Below, in pieces: positions 42,357 through 55,900 of a DNA stretch of 64,000 bases. The notes under the pieces were generated by a model, which had not been told where the DNA came from, did not search any database, and worked only from the letters and a program-made list of their open reading frames with translations. Made by a program: the position numbers and the translations under genes. The stretch comes from Paramacrobiotus metropolitanus (Eukaryota > Tardigrada > Eutardigrada > Parachela > Macrobiotidae). Numbering within the stretch: the first letter of the stretch is position 1; each line of letters begins with the position of its first letter. The stretch covers positions 496,001 through 560,000 of the forward strand of contig NW_026570304.1 in the NCBI RefSeq assembly GCF_019649055.1, given 5' to 3'.

Positions 42357-44723
42357 CCGAATTTCACGTTCTCCCCGAATTTGCCAGTACACCACGATGG
42401 TGCCACTTTTAGCAGACTACCAAGACTAGAATCATACTAACTGTACGCGCTAATCGTTCGTATAGGTATCAAGCATGTCCCGCCGTGGCGTCCAGCTTAT
42501 CGGCCTGTGCCTAACTCGTTTGGCGCCAGAAAGAACGGTCAACACATTAGCGTGACGAAGAAGAACTACCGCAGCGTGGAAACGCGCAACGTTTAACAAG
42601 TACGGTTGCTGCTTATGCTTGGGGTCACTCGAGTTGCCAGCGCAACGTGGTGTCGTGCAATATGGAAAAAGTAGAACGATACGCTTGTGTGCGAGGTGAA
42701 ATGCACTTCCCAGACCACGACCAGTCGGAGAATAGAGCGACTCTCATCTCAACTTCTTATGTATTTCATGGAGCGAAAGGTTAAAGATGATGATGTACAA
42801 GTATGAGATGATATGCGAGGATGAAGAAGAAGTCAGGAACCCGGAACCCTGCTGAAAGCACGAAAGGAAAACACAAGGGATGCGTGGAAGTTATACGTTA
42901 CCTGTCCGACGCTAGATGGCAGCCGAAGCGTATGAGTAGGAGAAATCCATCAACCTGGCGCTACAGGGCATGAAGATCGAAGGGACCGAAAGGTCAAGGG
43001 ATGCAAGTGGGATCAAGTGGGTAACCTATTACGCCACGAGAATCGAGATTATCCGAAGATGATAATGCACGTCGACGAGATAGAGGAATGACCCCTGACA
43101 ATAGGTGAAAGGTCACCCAGAGGTCAGTTTGAACAGCCTCACTTGGAAAGAGAAGACCAGAGCAAAAGCCTGAAGTTAATCAGATCGAGTACAAGACTCT
43201 ACTTTTGTTGGGATTACAACTCTTGACATTTGTGTGGGCGACGAGCGCCTTATATAGCCCTGGGCACTCGCAGGTGCTGGCTCTTCGTACGCCCAGGTAC
43301 GGATCTGAGAACAATAGGGATCTAAACGCTAGGCAATAAGAGACATCTAAGGACACGTGGACTAATCTAATGAGAGCATCTAGAAGGCATTCACACACGT
43401 GGACTAATGAGAACAAGAGGTCAGCTAGTACACTAGAACAATAGGTTGAGCTACGTCATCGAAGCGCGGTCACGTCGAAATGACAAGTCGCGGTCAAAGT
43501 TCTCTGCTGGAGATTTCTGAGAAGTCGAAATAAAGACTCGGGGTCAGGACTCGCGTAGAAGTTGCAGTAAAGCCTAAGCCGTAGTAGTAGGGGTAGAAGT
43601 AATAAAGTAGTACCGGTGTGTACTTAGGGACGCCAGTACACGTCAGTGGTGACCTTGCTGCCCAACGCCAGTCGGAATGTCGCCTTGTCGGTTTTTGCTC
43701 TTATTTCACGTTTGTGACATAACACATACCCGCATCGGACAAATTTCGACCGTTTATAGCACGCGCTGCTGACAGAGAACAAAATTTATAGCAAAATTAT
43801 CGTTGTATATCTTGAAGTGTGTACAACTGCACCCGTACAAGTATCGGTTGCGGTACCGCAAGTCCAGTTGTGTTTTTACAGTGTATGTGGCAAACACTGT
43901 TGATTTCCTAAATTTAAATTATTAAAGTTTTTCCACTATGCGGAAAGCCATTGCGAATGTGTGCTACGTTAGTATTTACTAACGATTTTCTACCGAGTTA
44001 AATGCAGCAGAGGCGAAAGACCGTAGAATAATGACTTCAGTCGTATCTCATACCCTCCGTTATACCAAATGCTTCGGTATATTATTAAGCTATAATTGCC
44101 AAATTTTCCAGGAAAAGTTTGAATTTTTTGCTCATCTTCTTAATGTTCTATTTCTACGGTGGAATTTGCATGAAGTGGTTTAGATGTGATCCACACACCA
44201 AGCATGAACGAAATCAGGTGTGTGGATTCTATCGGGATCCTGCACCCGTTGTTCTTCTTATACGTCTTTATTTGCGGGAACCGTAAGAATTACTTTGAAG
44301 AGCGTGATAAGGTGTTGATATTGTTATCTCACTTTGGAGTTAACATAAGGCGTCACAACTCAAAAGTAGCGAATTAGAAAGAACAGCGAAGCGAACAGAG
44401 AATCAGTTTTTGCGCAGTATCCGTGAAAACGAAACGTCCTTTTTCTCAACTTTTACATTGTAGAATTTGTAGTGTTGTAACCGAAAAAAGGCATATTACT
44501 TCATATTTCCACAATAAACTGTTACCTGAGCATCATTTCAGAAAACGTATGGAAATTAAGCAGCATTCTAGGTTTTTGTTTTGTTTCTTTGGAATGCTTG
44601 AGGCAAAAACAGCCAGAAAAAAAGAAAAGACTGTGGGCAGTTTTCGACAGTCAGCGTCATATTACGGGTAGTCTGCTAAAAGTGGCACCATCGTAGTGTA
44701 CTGGCAAATGCCAAGTGAAATAT
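42357..44723. repeat. Distant inverted repeat pair (~55 bp arms)
   Basis: ttgccagtacaccacgatgg with the following gtgccacttttagcagacta at 42381-42420 is matched in reverse complement at 44668-44708. The arms could be TIRs of an unrecognised ~2.4 kb element or two opposite insertions of one repeat. No transposase frame lies between them. Confidence 0.6.
44220..44285 (+). repeat. Direct repeat flanking the reverse transcriptase, left
   Basis: gattctatcgggatcctg followed by cacccgttg and a later atttgcgg is repeated at 46562-46630 with ~75-80% similarity in the same orientation. Confidence 0.75.
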
Positions 44724-44962
44724 GTTGATGATGTGCCTGCATTATACCAATGCTTCAGAAATCCTTATTTGCCAAACTATTAAGAAACCGATTAAATTTT
44801 TGTTCCTTTTCTTGTTTGTTTGTTTACTCAGCTTAACGTCTACAACGATCAGGAATATCCTGCACAAGGTAGTAGACTACCGTTAAAGAATATGCTGCCG
44901 CAGCGACAGCTCATAAAACACAAACAGAAAGAAAACAATTATTAAATATCCGGCAATAAGTG

Positions 44963-46447
44963 TCAGAGTAAGCGTATGAGATCTTTATGAATAAAACAAT
45001 CGGTCCAATTTAAATCCATCCATTTTACGGAGTCCAGACACGACTCGAATCGTCGGATAGAATCGTACGACTCATTTGGAAGCTTAATTTCATTCCATAA
45101 ACGGGCCATGAGGAAAGCGAAGCTTCGTTCACTGATGAAGATCCGTCCATCCGCCGCTCGGGTTCCCACGGGTTCCACTGCGTAAGGGTGCGAGTCCAAG
45201 GTTGTTACTTGAGGTGTCCTGCCTGCAATACAATCAGAGCCAGCAGCAATAGTTCCACGAAATTTAAAAAATTTGTCGGCATGAGGTATAAGGTCAAACA
45301 AGATCCTGTACATCATGACTAAAGATTTTTTAATGCGACAGAATAACAGCGATTTGTACCCGGTTTTGCTGAGAGTTTCGCAGTACTCAAAACTGTGTGG
45401 TCCAAGCCGAATCGTTTTCAAAAATCTGAACTGACATTTTTCCATAAGGTCAACTGACTGGTTTCTGTTGGTAAAAGGCAACTGTACTGCCATATTCAGC
45501 AATCGGTTTTACCAGTGCATCGTATAGCTTTGTTCGGGCGGCACTGAAGAGGAAATAGCGCATTCAGATAACGAATTCGCTTTTCATACGGCAAGCTAAG
45601 TTCTCACAGTGAATTTCCAACTAATCTTACGGTCGAGATAAATGCCCAGATATTTCGTGTTCTCAGTAACAGGGATTTTTTCAGAGTCTAATGTATATAT
45701 GCTTTCTTGCAGCTTCGCGCGTTTGTTGGTGAAACGGATGAGCCCAGATTTAGCTGGATTGAATTTCAGTTGGTGTCGAGTAGCATAGTCAGACACTTTG
45801 TCTAAAGCTGACTGGAGCTTTAGTTCATCTTGTTCCGATTCGATTTTGCAAAAAACACAAACATCGTCAGCAAAAATGAACACTTCGCAGTCTTCAGATA
45901 GATCTGCAATGTCGTTCATTATGCAAAGATACAACTTAGGACCTACAATCGATCCTTGAGGAACACCGCTCGTGACCTTTTTCATATGTGAAACTTTAGT
46001 ATTTACGATTACAGCTTGAGACCGGCCCTGTAGGTAATCGCTAAATAAATCAATTAACTGTTCATTTAAATTTAGGTTACGCAGTTTTTCCAACGCGTTA
46101 CTGCAATCAAGAAAAACACAGTCAACATCAACCCCATTATCAACGTAATTCATAACTTTCTGCACTAAAATTTGGCAAAGTAATTCAGGAAAATGCTTTT
46201 TTCGATACCCAAACTGATAGTTCCTAATCAGGTCATGTTTTACCAGATGCGAAGTCAATCGCTCATTTAGCAGTCTTTCGAATACCTTAGACAGCGGATG
46301 AAGGTTACTGACCGGTCGCCAGCTTTTAGGAATCGTAAGGTCACACGACTGCTTTGGCACCGGCATAATATACGATACTTTCCAAGTCTCTGGGAATTTG
46401 CGATCAGAAAGACAACAGTTGAATAAAATTTTCAACGGTGCTATCAA
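44963..46447 (-). mobile_element. Jockey/CR1-like non-LTR retrotransposon fragment
   Basis: The 46447-45596 frame encodes a reverse transcriptase palm: WRPVSNLHPLSKVFERLLNERL, FGYRKKH, FLDCSNAL in place of the usual motif A, SGVPQGSIVGP, the catalytic FADDVCVF, and NTKYLGIYLD. Motif A keeps its first Asp but is otherwise eroded. A later frame (45502-44963) carries the C-terminal tail (FRFLKTIRLG, RSFAFLMARLWNEIKLP). Between them the frame is broken at ~45500-45600. There is no endonuclease domain, so the copy is 5'-truncated and dead. Confidence 0.87.
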
Positions 46448-46561
46448 AGCAGAACCACAAATTTTAATTAACTCGTTGGTAAATTCAAATTCTTCTTTAT
46501 GTTCTTATTCTACGATGAAACTGGAAAAAAGTGGTTTAATAAGCTTTAACGCGGTTCGGGA

Positions 46562-46630
46562 TGGGGATTCTATCGGGATCCTGTACCCGTTGTCCTTCGC
46601 AGTTTTGCAAATTTATATTTGCGGCAATTA
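46562..46630 (+). repeat. Direct repeat flanking the reverse transcriptase, right
   Basis: This is the partner of 44220-44285 (gattctatcgggatcctg, then tacccgttg). Confidence 0.75.
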
Positions 46631-47249
46631 TATGGATTCTAATCACGAGCTTAAGAACGTGGTAAAAAGTAAAAGCGTTCCCGTAGATATTCACCTGTAT
46701 TTATGTATTTTTAGTAGACATTAACGTGAGCCGGAAGATCAGTCCCCGATTAATTATCCACTGCACTACGCTGTCTTATATTTTTTGACGCACACCTGCA
46801 CTTGACCGTTTTTTGTACAAGGCAGATGGCTGATCTCAGTGGTCAGATTGGTCTGGTGCAAATCATAAGACATTTTAGGAAAGGATACCGGCACTTCGTA
46901 CAAAGCACAGCACACGAGCGAGAACTGTGCAGTCGAATGATTTTTTGCGTGGGCGCGAAAACCGTTTATGAGTGCAAACATTCGCCTGGGAGCTTATGCA
47001 TGAGAGAAACAAAAAGCCAAAAGGTTAAAACGTAAGGAAGCGTAAAGAAATGTTGTTCAAGAAGTAAGGAGTGATACGAAGACGAAGGGCTGCTGCGACC
47101 ACCCCTTGCGCGATTAGGCTGCGATGATCAGCGAAATTTGTCCGTCCTCGTATTCTTCCCACTTTGCTGAAAAAGGAGAACTAATTACCAATATAAGGAT
47201 CGTTTTGAGGCGGAACCAGAATTTTAGTTTTAAAATTTAAAGATTTATT

Positions 47250-47341
47250 GTCTTATGCAACGGGACACGGTCCCCGCGAGCATTTGGCATATGAGGGGAC
47301 TGCCAAAATGTCTGAGGGGACCGTGTCCCGTTGCATAAGAC
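47250..47341. repeat. 92-bp hairpin with 26-bp perfect arms
   Basis: gtcttatgcaacgggacacg with the following gtcccc at 47250-47275 is exactly complementary to 47316-47341. The loop contains tttggcatatgaggggac... tgccaaa, which pairs further. The flanks are AT-rich. It could be a tiny foldback element or a transcribed hairpin. Confidence 0.9.
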
Positions 47342-50300
47342 ATTAAGTCCGTAATACTACCATTTGCATACTGAAAATGTTTTCAAATTTTAAAGTTATC
47401 TTACCAGAGTTGAAGTTATAGTAACTTTTCTTTTATTTGTTCATGTTTTTTCTTAATTTTTAGAATAAATACAAAATCTTTGATACGGAACGCAAATTAA
47501 AATGTAGATTTTGTTTATAATTACTTTTATTTCACCTTTTCATGCTTTCCAAATGCGGAACATATTTCCAAATATTAAAATCCTCTTTGAAAGTTTTGAG
47601 AGTTTCAAAAACATTTTAAAATCTTCGAAATTCCTCCTTTTTTGATTGTCTGATCGCACCTATGTTACTGTTAGAAACAGGAAAACCATAGCTTTACTTT
47701 GCGGCTTGACGCACCTGCACAACATTCAGGATAAACTAATGAGAAAAAAATAGATAAATTAATTTTAAATTAGAAATCTAGGCGTGTGATCGTTAATGCC
47801 GCAAGCCGCATCGTCAGAATCAAACAGAGCCACATGATTCAGCTTTCCAACGAGAACCATTACACTACATAATCGTCCACTGTGCTGGTTCATTCAGTTA
47901 CTGCGACACTCAATTTTTATGCACGCATTATACTGATTCATACATCATCATACTGATTCATACATTATTTGGACATGCATATTATCAAAAACTCATATTC
48001 TGAGAAACGCTGCAGAAATTCGGAAGTTTCTGGTGTTTTGTAGTGATGCCACGATCCTACGGTCTTCGGCTTCTATACGTGCTTCACGTAACTTCGCAAA
48101 TTATCGACGGTAAGAACGAAGTAGTGCTATACATTTTCATTCTAATTTCGTTGGCTTTTATATCGCTACTACTTAATCTCTGTATGAAGTGATTAACATA
48201 AAATAATAACAATATTTTAAAATAACGCACAAACTACAAGTGGTCCCGCGCTTGCGCAACTGATACTTGAACTGCTAAACTTGCATGATAATTACTTATG
48301 TAATTACCAAGAAACACGTCAATAATTTTGTTCCCAAAAATAGCCAGTTGAACATTTTGTCATCACCTGGAAAACTGTCAGCAGCGCTTGCCAGAACCTG
48401 CTCGGATTATTCTGATACGGTTCGGTTTCGACCTTCATCCCGAAACAACAGCAAGCAAATAAGCAAAGGATCGGGTGGATTAGAGCAGCGAGGTCACCAG
48501 GTTGCGCAGGCTATTCGTCGAACGCCGGTAACCTTATTCATCCCGCGAATGTGGCCGTAATTTTTTTCCCAACTCTTTGATTATTGATAGCGGGAACTGG
48601 ACAAAGGACACACTGTCACGAAAGCGAAAGGTACAAAATATAACGGCCGTCCAATTAAGATTATTACCCAGACTTCTTCTCGTCGGTCTGCGCGGCGGTC
48701 GATCCGGTGTTTACCGAAGTAAATCTGATGTGGGAAGCGGCGACGGTATCACCGCAACTTTACGCAAGTGACATCCCAAACCAAGCACACGGCGACTTCT
48801 GTAATGCAACGATTCAGATCACATGGTATCGATTTTTTGCTAACCAGTTTCCAACCTGTTGTGTTTAGTCACCAGTTGTAACACGATTATTATAATTTGG
48901 AGCTTTAGTGGTGATACTGGAATATCATCCCGAACTGAACGCATTGTGTCGTGAGGCGACTCTTAAGTCTTTCAATGGATGCCTGGATAACTGGCCGTTT
49001 CAGTTGTAGTTTTGGTAAACACCTAGGTTCCGATTTCTGCTATCTGCTGAAGTGCGCCGTTTAGGTAGCTCTGGATTCGGAAAAGGACCAAAAATTATCG
49101 CTTTACTGTAGTTAAAAGTCAAACTGGTTTTCTCCTACCTAGATAATCCTGAACGGCGCACTGCATTTTAAATCGTCGGAATACATAGTAAGCCGCGCAT
49201 TCGGCGCCGGAAAATCTTATCGTTCACTTTTTAGTCAAAGAATTTAGTCGGCTGCCGATCGTGCCGGACAACTGCGACAACAAACACAAAGCCGTTCGAT
49301 GCGTTTCAAATTGCGTGTTAGCGTAGTGTGATGGCTAATATGGCCCCGCAGTATGAGAGGAATTAGCCCTACAGTACTTAGTCTGGCGACCAGCCAAGTA
49401 AAAATCAAATGATCTCAGATTTAATTTTTCTGATTGGTTTTCACTCTCGTATTTTTATAAAATTTCGAAATGGTACCCGTGTTTATTACAAAATTGTTTT
49501 TGTACCAATAATACTACAGTACTCAAAAAAATAAAAACAATCGATGCCATCAAAATAAAATTAGGTGAAATAAAATAAAGGAAACAAATCTGATAAAATT
49601 AGGTTATTTCTGTATGTGCGCCCAGAAATTCGCCTCAGAACTTTTATTTGTTACAGCTAAAAGGCGATTGCATTTTGTTACTCTAGCGTAAATCATTTAA
49701 GCAAAACTCGGAATCTACAAAGCATTGCACCGGTGAACTGTTGTACTTGTACATCCACAAAACACACAAAGAAATTCGTATTCACGTAATTTTTAGAAGT
49801 AAAATGGTACGAATCATTGCGACCCATTAGTCGCGACCAAATCGACGTTGAATGAGCCACAAACAGAACAGCTGAACCAGATTTAGAAGAAGCAATGTAC
49901 TACAACTTAAACCACAAACAGGAGAATGACTTCTGAATTCAAAACGTGTTTAAAACTGAAGCAAATAAACGTTTAGACGTTGCATTCCCGGATGCGTAGC
50001 ACTTTCGCTAAAATTAAGCTAATTAAGCAAAATCAATATGTAAACCGAAAGACTAACGTGAAGTCGTGAATCATAGTGTTAAAATGCAAAAAATCAAGGT
50101 GGGATAAACAAACAACGCATACCTCGTACTTACGCGTATCGGCGTATGTACCAGCAACGGTAATACGATGCAGAGTTGACATTTGAAATGCTGTAACGCG
50201 AAAGCAGCAGAATCACTTTACTGACAAACTGTAGTGTGTACAGTGATGGTTCGTCAGCAAATTGTAAAAAGACAAATCTCAGTTGCAGGTCAAGGAAAGC

Positions 50301-51419
50301 TTTCGTACGATTCCGCTGAATTCTCTTTAAATTAAAAATTTGAACAACTAGAGCAAGATCGCTCTTTGAAATTTTTCTTATGTCGAGTGCTACCGCTAAG
50401 CGGTGTGGCGCAGATTGTGGGGAACATCGGGCATGCATGATCGAATTCTCGCAGGAATGCAACGACCTACCTCAGCTGAGAATTTCGTACTATAATGTAG
50501 TGTAATGGTAGTATAATGTAGTGTAATTTCGTAGTGTAATGGTTTTCGTCGGGTACGTGACTCTGCAGCTGTCAAGTTGACGATGGGCAAGTATCAACCA
50601 GTCGGGCTCAGTATCTAAATTTAAATTGGTGCATCGTTTTTTTTTAAAATTTGACTATCTTAAAACCCGTGTGTTGGCATCCGCCAGAAGAAATGTCGAA
50701 AGCTCTCCTGATTAACAAACGGTAAATTTTGCCGTGTGTTGGTGCCAGGTTTGGGTTGGGGCGGCGGGCGGATCAGCTAACGCGAGCCGAATATTAAAAA
50801 ATTAAAAATTCCTATTTAAAAATATTATCTATTATTTACATTACTTATATAAAAATTATCTATTTAAAAATTAGTATTTCTATGTCATTCTATAATTAAG
50901 AAAGCAAGAAAAAATAAAACAAAAATTCATTCGGTATGACAAAATTACAAAAATGGAAAAAGAATCTGGTTATGTGTCAGTGCAATTTTTCGGCATGTAC
51001 TCTGTGCATTCGTTTTTCTGCAATATTATCATAATGAATTAATTCGAAAATAACAGGCTAGTTCGATAATCATAAATCATTCCGATAACAATAATAAATT
51101 AAAATATAACAATCTTCTAGCACCAGTTAGCACCCTTTAGCATATTTTTTTATTGCCGAGTGAGGCGAGGTTGTCTGTACTACAGAAGGACAAATTCGGG
51201 CTTGTTGTTCTGCCACCATCTGTGTACGCATGTCATCACGATTCACAATTAAAGTGAAGAGTTTTCGGCCGGTGTACCTGAATTTATCGTGCTACCCCCG
51301 TATGCACTATACGACCACAAAATCGCTTGGTTGCGCTTTAATTAAAAGTAGGCTACCCGCAACGGAAAGAAAATACCGTCTGAAACATGAAACATTGCGT
51401 AACGGTAAAAAGATCAAAC
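47342..51419. other. Gene-poor stretch with tRNA-like words
   Basis: No gene is supported. Minus strand ~47770-47880 reads gtagtgtaatggttctcg, and plus strand 50490-50545 has tandem gtagtgtaat units ending tagtgtaatggttttcg. Both resemble RNA polymerase III A boxes of tRNA-derived SINEs. Confidence 0.45.
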
Positions 51420-52000
51420 TTAACAAGGGACACCGGCAGTAATTGTGCGATAAATGTTGCGTGGTACTGGGCAACCGCAAGTCATCGTACCGCGGCGCCA
51501 CGCGTAAATGATAGGTAACGGAACAATAATTAGCGCAACGTCGGTAAAAGCTACAACGCCGCCCGAACCAAGAATGCACCGATACTGAACATCCGAGAAT
51601 CCAGATAAGCATAAAGGCGACATATTAGTGGTTGCAATTCGAACATTGGTTACCATTCATTCATGCTCGAGGTGACACAGAAAGAAGGTGCACCTCCCAT
51701 AGACTTGTATGTTAAAAGGTGCTTCCGGAAGAATGTGGTTGCCTAGCACGCAGAGATACATAACTTCGAGATGATGTTTTTGAAGAATGAGAGATGCATT
51801 GAGGTAGGAGATTTTTGTATTCCATCTGTTTTCTACCAAGCATGCGATAAGATAGAGCAGGCAGAATGATCAAAGAAAAAACCGACAAAGCAGTGGCCAA
51901 ATAAATATTGCGCTGGTGCGAAAATGTGTAGAAACGGGATGCCGCTGGCCTTTTGGGCATAAACAAGAGCCTGAAGTGTTGCTCAGTGCTTAGTAACAGA
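51420..52000 (-). pseudogene. Multi-pass membrane protein fragment
   Basis: Minus-strand frames contain hydrophobic segments (ALSVFSLIILPALSYRML, VAFTDVALIIVPLPIIYAW) and MVTNVRIATTNMSPLCLSGF. The last part is a nucleotide paralogue of 59946-60085 (cgtggtactgggcaaccgca against ggcattggcaaccgca...). Several frames are needed, so this is either a decayed gene or small exons. A 7TM-receptor-like origin is only a guess. Confidence 0.35.
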
Positions 52001-52539
52001 GTTTTTTTACATAGTAGACACATCCGACCTTCCGCGATTTCTGTGCGAGCTTTCGAAGGTCACCGTCCACCATTCTGACAGTGCCTCCAGTAATATTACA
52101 AAGGTCATGTCCCTGTCATTGGAATAGAATAAAGTCAGCCGAATTTAGCAAGGGCTTTGAATGGCAAACAGCCCAGCGTAAACGTTTTTGGACTGTAGCA
52201 TTAGTGGAATTTCTTAACAAATTTTAAATGAGAGGGAGACTAGGATGGTCTTTGGGTCGAACCGCATTTTTATTCAGGTCTGCTTTAATTTAAATCTTGC
52301 TGTATTGCAAGCCGAGCCCTCAGCCTCGCGACCCATAGTGAAAAACATGCATAACGCATACGGTAATAATAAAAAAATTAAATAACTAACAATTTGTTAG
52401 TGGGGGGCTTAGACTGATTTTTAAGAGAAACTGTCCGGACTTGGCGCGGCACCCCTGTATCAAGAGCAGACAACCCGGTTAACGGGACTTCAACGTCTGG
52501 TCGGTAAAAAACAGCTAAAGGTTAACAACAAAAAAGAGA

Positions 52540-52990
52540 TTATTCGAGCAGATCGACCGTTATCAGAGCAAACTTAAAGAAGTCAACACCGCTAACATTG
52601 AGTATCCCCATATTAATTTTTTGAATCCGCTCAAACACGTTCATCAGACGCATTGCCAACTTACTTTCTCCAGTTTTCTTCTTTGCTCTGGCTTGGATTC
52701 GCTTTGGTTTCCGCCTTCCGGAGGTTATACTGGGACGACAAATCCTTGAAGTCGACCATTTCAACCAAGTAGGGCGGTGGCCGTGGGTTGTGCACTTCAT
52801 GGTTGTAGATCTTGTACAACCAGACGGCTTCGGACTGCTTCCAACGGTCGAACAACGGCAGGATGCGTAATCGCTGATAAAGCTCGGGGGATACCCGCTC
52901 CTTGTAATCACTAATGGCCTGCAGTGCTTTCCGTTGGGCTCTGGCTAGCTTGCCGCGTAAAGTCGAAGATGCTGGTGACCACATATCCGA
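52540..52990 (-). mobile_element. Non-LTR retrotransposon C-terminal fragment
   Basis: RGKLARAQRKALQAISDYKE, ELYQRLRILPLFDRWKQSEA and WLYKIYN match the post-RT tail of jockey/CR1-type ORF2 proteins (the 'Q..AL..I... Y..RL..L.L..L..R' pattern). It is short and not linked to an RT domain. Confidence 0.65.
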
Positions 52991-55900
52991 CCCATATAGT
53001 CAAGGTGTGGCTGCACCATATCTAAGGCGAGGTGGCCGTATGCAAGCGCTGTGTTGGCTACTAATTTTTCGGAGATATATTCTTTGATAATTCATGGTTA
53101 CCGTTTTTTATTCCTGTCTTTGCACCATACGTAAAGGAATGGTTGTGGCCTATTGGCCATGCCACACTACTTAAAAGAAAAAAAAGCGCATGTAGAAAAT
53201 ATTTTTGTATGTCGCCGGGAAAGTTACGCCCTCTGTTCGAATGTGATTGAAAAAAAACAAACCAGACTTGACGTTACCCGATTCGTGAAAGATGAATTTT
53301 TGAAACTGCAATAAATATTGTCCAGAAACAAGTCTGTAGCCGGTGATACCATGCATCCGCCGGCTAAGAAGGACGTCCGCCGTAACTGAAAAAGACAGTA
53401 TACTCCCCCTGTTCCCCAGGTAGGTTTTACAGATTATTTTTCAATATGGCCGGCAACAATGTATCGACAATTTTGAATTTAAATCCGGCATACCAGATTT
53501 GAGCCAAGTTCCGAGAACAGCGGAATGTTCATCAGCCTGCAACACCACCCCGGCTACAAGATTTTACTCTACATACAGTACTTCATCATCGCAGCAATCA
53601 TCCTACAAATTTTGCTACTAAGTACAGTAGATAAAAATATTTATCAATCTAGTGCTACGCTTGGGTCAAGCAGTGCCCGCCAGAAGCGAGTGCACTTTCC
53701 TAGTTACTGTAACTTTCAGCATCGTTTATGTACAATTCAAGACTTTATTAGAAAATTAAGTATACGAAAAATCGATTCAAATGCGGGCGAAATTTCGATT
53801 CACAGAACAGCCGTATACGTGCCAGTGCGTCTAGTATAAGTATAAGTAATCGCCTTGTATGGGCTATAGCAAATCAATTTCTTGCACCTGTTTTACGCCC
53901 TGGCAGTCGAAACTTTTGGCACATTCGGTTCGGATTTTATGGAGCTCATCCGTTTCGCTGGCAGAAAGATTCGCGACGTGACCGGGAACCTCGTTCTACT
54001 GCATTTTGAAGCAGAGATTAAGTCTGGCTGTAGTAAAAGGAAACGCTGCCGCTGTTTTGGGCACCTTGAATATGCGTCCTAGGATTTTTGACGGCGATAA
54101 CGATTTTGGTTGTTTTTTTAACGTTTAAACTTGTATCATTTTAAGTAGTATTACGCGTATGCACTTTTGTTACATGCACTGATGGCCTTTGCCCAATAAA
54201 GATTTCTTGCATCAAATAGCAAACCTTGCGAAGGAGTGCTTTTCGTTGTGAGTCAAAGCCCAATATTATATTTTTTATATTATAAAATAAGTTAAACATC
54301 ACATTTCTTATCAGAAAATATTTGAATGCCATGCACCAGCATGTGCTTCTCACTGGAATCAAATTAAAACTTGATTCAAAATTTAAAAAGATTTAAAGAT
54401 TATCCTAAGTAATTCTGTTAGCAATGATGTTGCGCTTTTTCAGCATAATAATTACTTCAACTGGCATTACTTGAGTTTATCCAAATTCTGCTAAGAGGCT
54501 ATCAATTTTGTAATAAATATTCCCTAGTTGCCAATGCAGTATTACGAGTACTTACATAAATATTATTGTACACAGTACAGTACATATTGCCAAGGGGGAC
54601 GATCGGGCGTCCGATCCGGCTGATTTTATACAGATTTTTATTCGACCTTGTTTTTCGACTGATTTAAAGGCCGATCAGCACCGTAGCACATACAGTGTTT
54701 TCGTAAATTTGTAGTACCAATTAGGATAAAATCTTGAGGTAACCTTTGCAAAATTTCACATAATTAAATTTGGCTAAAAAATTTGATTGCCCACTCGATA
54801 ATAGCATGTTATGCAAATCTGTAGTCGGGATAAATTTATTATATGAATAATAATAATAAAAAAAAGTTTTTGTGCGACTCTAGTTATTTGGATTTATTTT
54901 TTGACAAATGATCACCGTATCAGATTTCCTGGTCAAAAAGCAGCACTGGACTACAGTGATTAACAATTAGCTCTTACAGCCCCGTGATATTAATTTAAAT
55001 AATTTTAATAATTTTTTAATTTTAATAATTTTTATTCGCTGTTAACGGCCAATCAGTATACTGACATAGAATGGAATTAAATGAATTATCTCTTTGTGCA
55101 GGATTATCCGATGAAATGTGGAGGAGTGACACATTTGCACCTCACCTGCTAATTTGGTGTCCCATGTCTGAAATGGTGTATTGTTACCGATTTGGTGCAA
55201 TTTCGCGAACAAAAAATGGCGCGAACACATTTGGCTGCTGCAGCTGCAGCATTTTCCCACTGTGCAAATTATCGTCCGGTTGGTTTCTGATTTTTGCTCC
55301 TACCGGTTACCGTATTTCTATATGTTTCTTAATTCTTAGTAAAGGTCAGTGTATTAAAGGGCATTGGCTGTTTTTTTGAACCTGTATGACGTACTTTATC
55401 GGGTTAGAATGACAGCGACGAGCGACGCGTACGTACAATGGATAATGCCGTAAGTGGCAGATCGTGGCTTGTAGATTTTGAATTTCGGAAATTTTTTTTC
55501 ACTTAAGTTTCGGGATTTTTTCTCAGTTTTTCCAGAGTAATACAAAAAATTTGACAGATTTCATGATTCCCATCAACATGCAAAACCACGCATCAAGTGT
55601 CAACACTGGTGGTAATCCCCGTACTGCCGGACGCCGGCTGTTTTTACGTATGTTTTCAAAAAATGCATCGAAGAGTGTAAGAGAGACTCATGTGCAACGA
55701 GACGTCACCTTATTTTAATTATAAATGGGAGGCCAGTAAAATCTCTCATAACGTATACCCTTATATACAGTAGCATTCACCCCTTTATTAGGTGTATGCG
55801 GCCGAGAACTGAACTGTTTAGTGGACTATAACACAGGGTTCATCACACTCTATAAAGACGTTCATCACTCTACAAATATGAATAATGTACACTTATCCTG

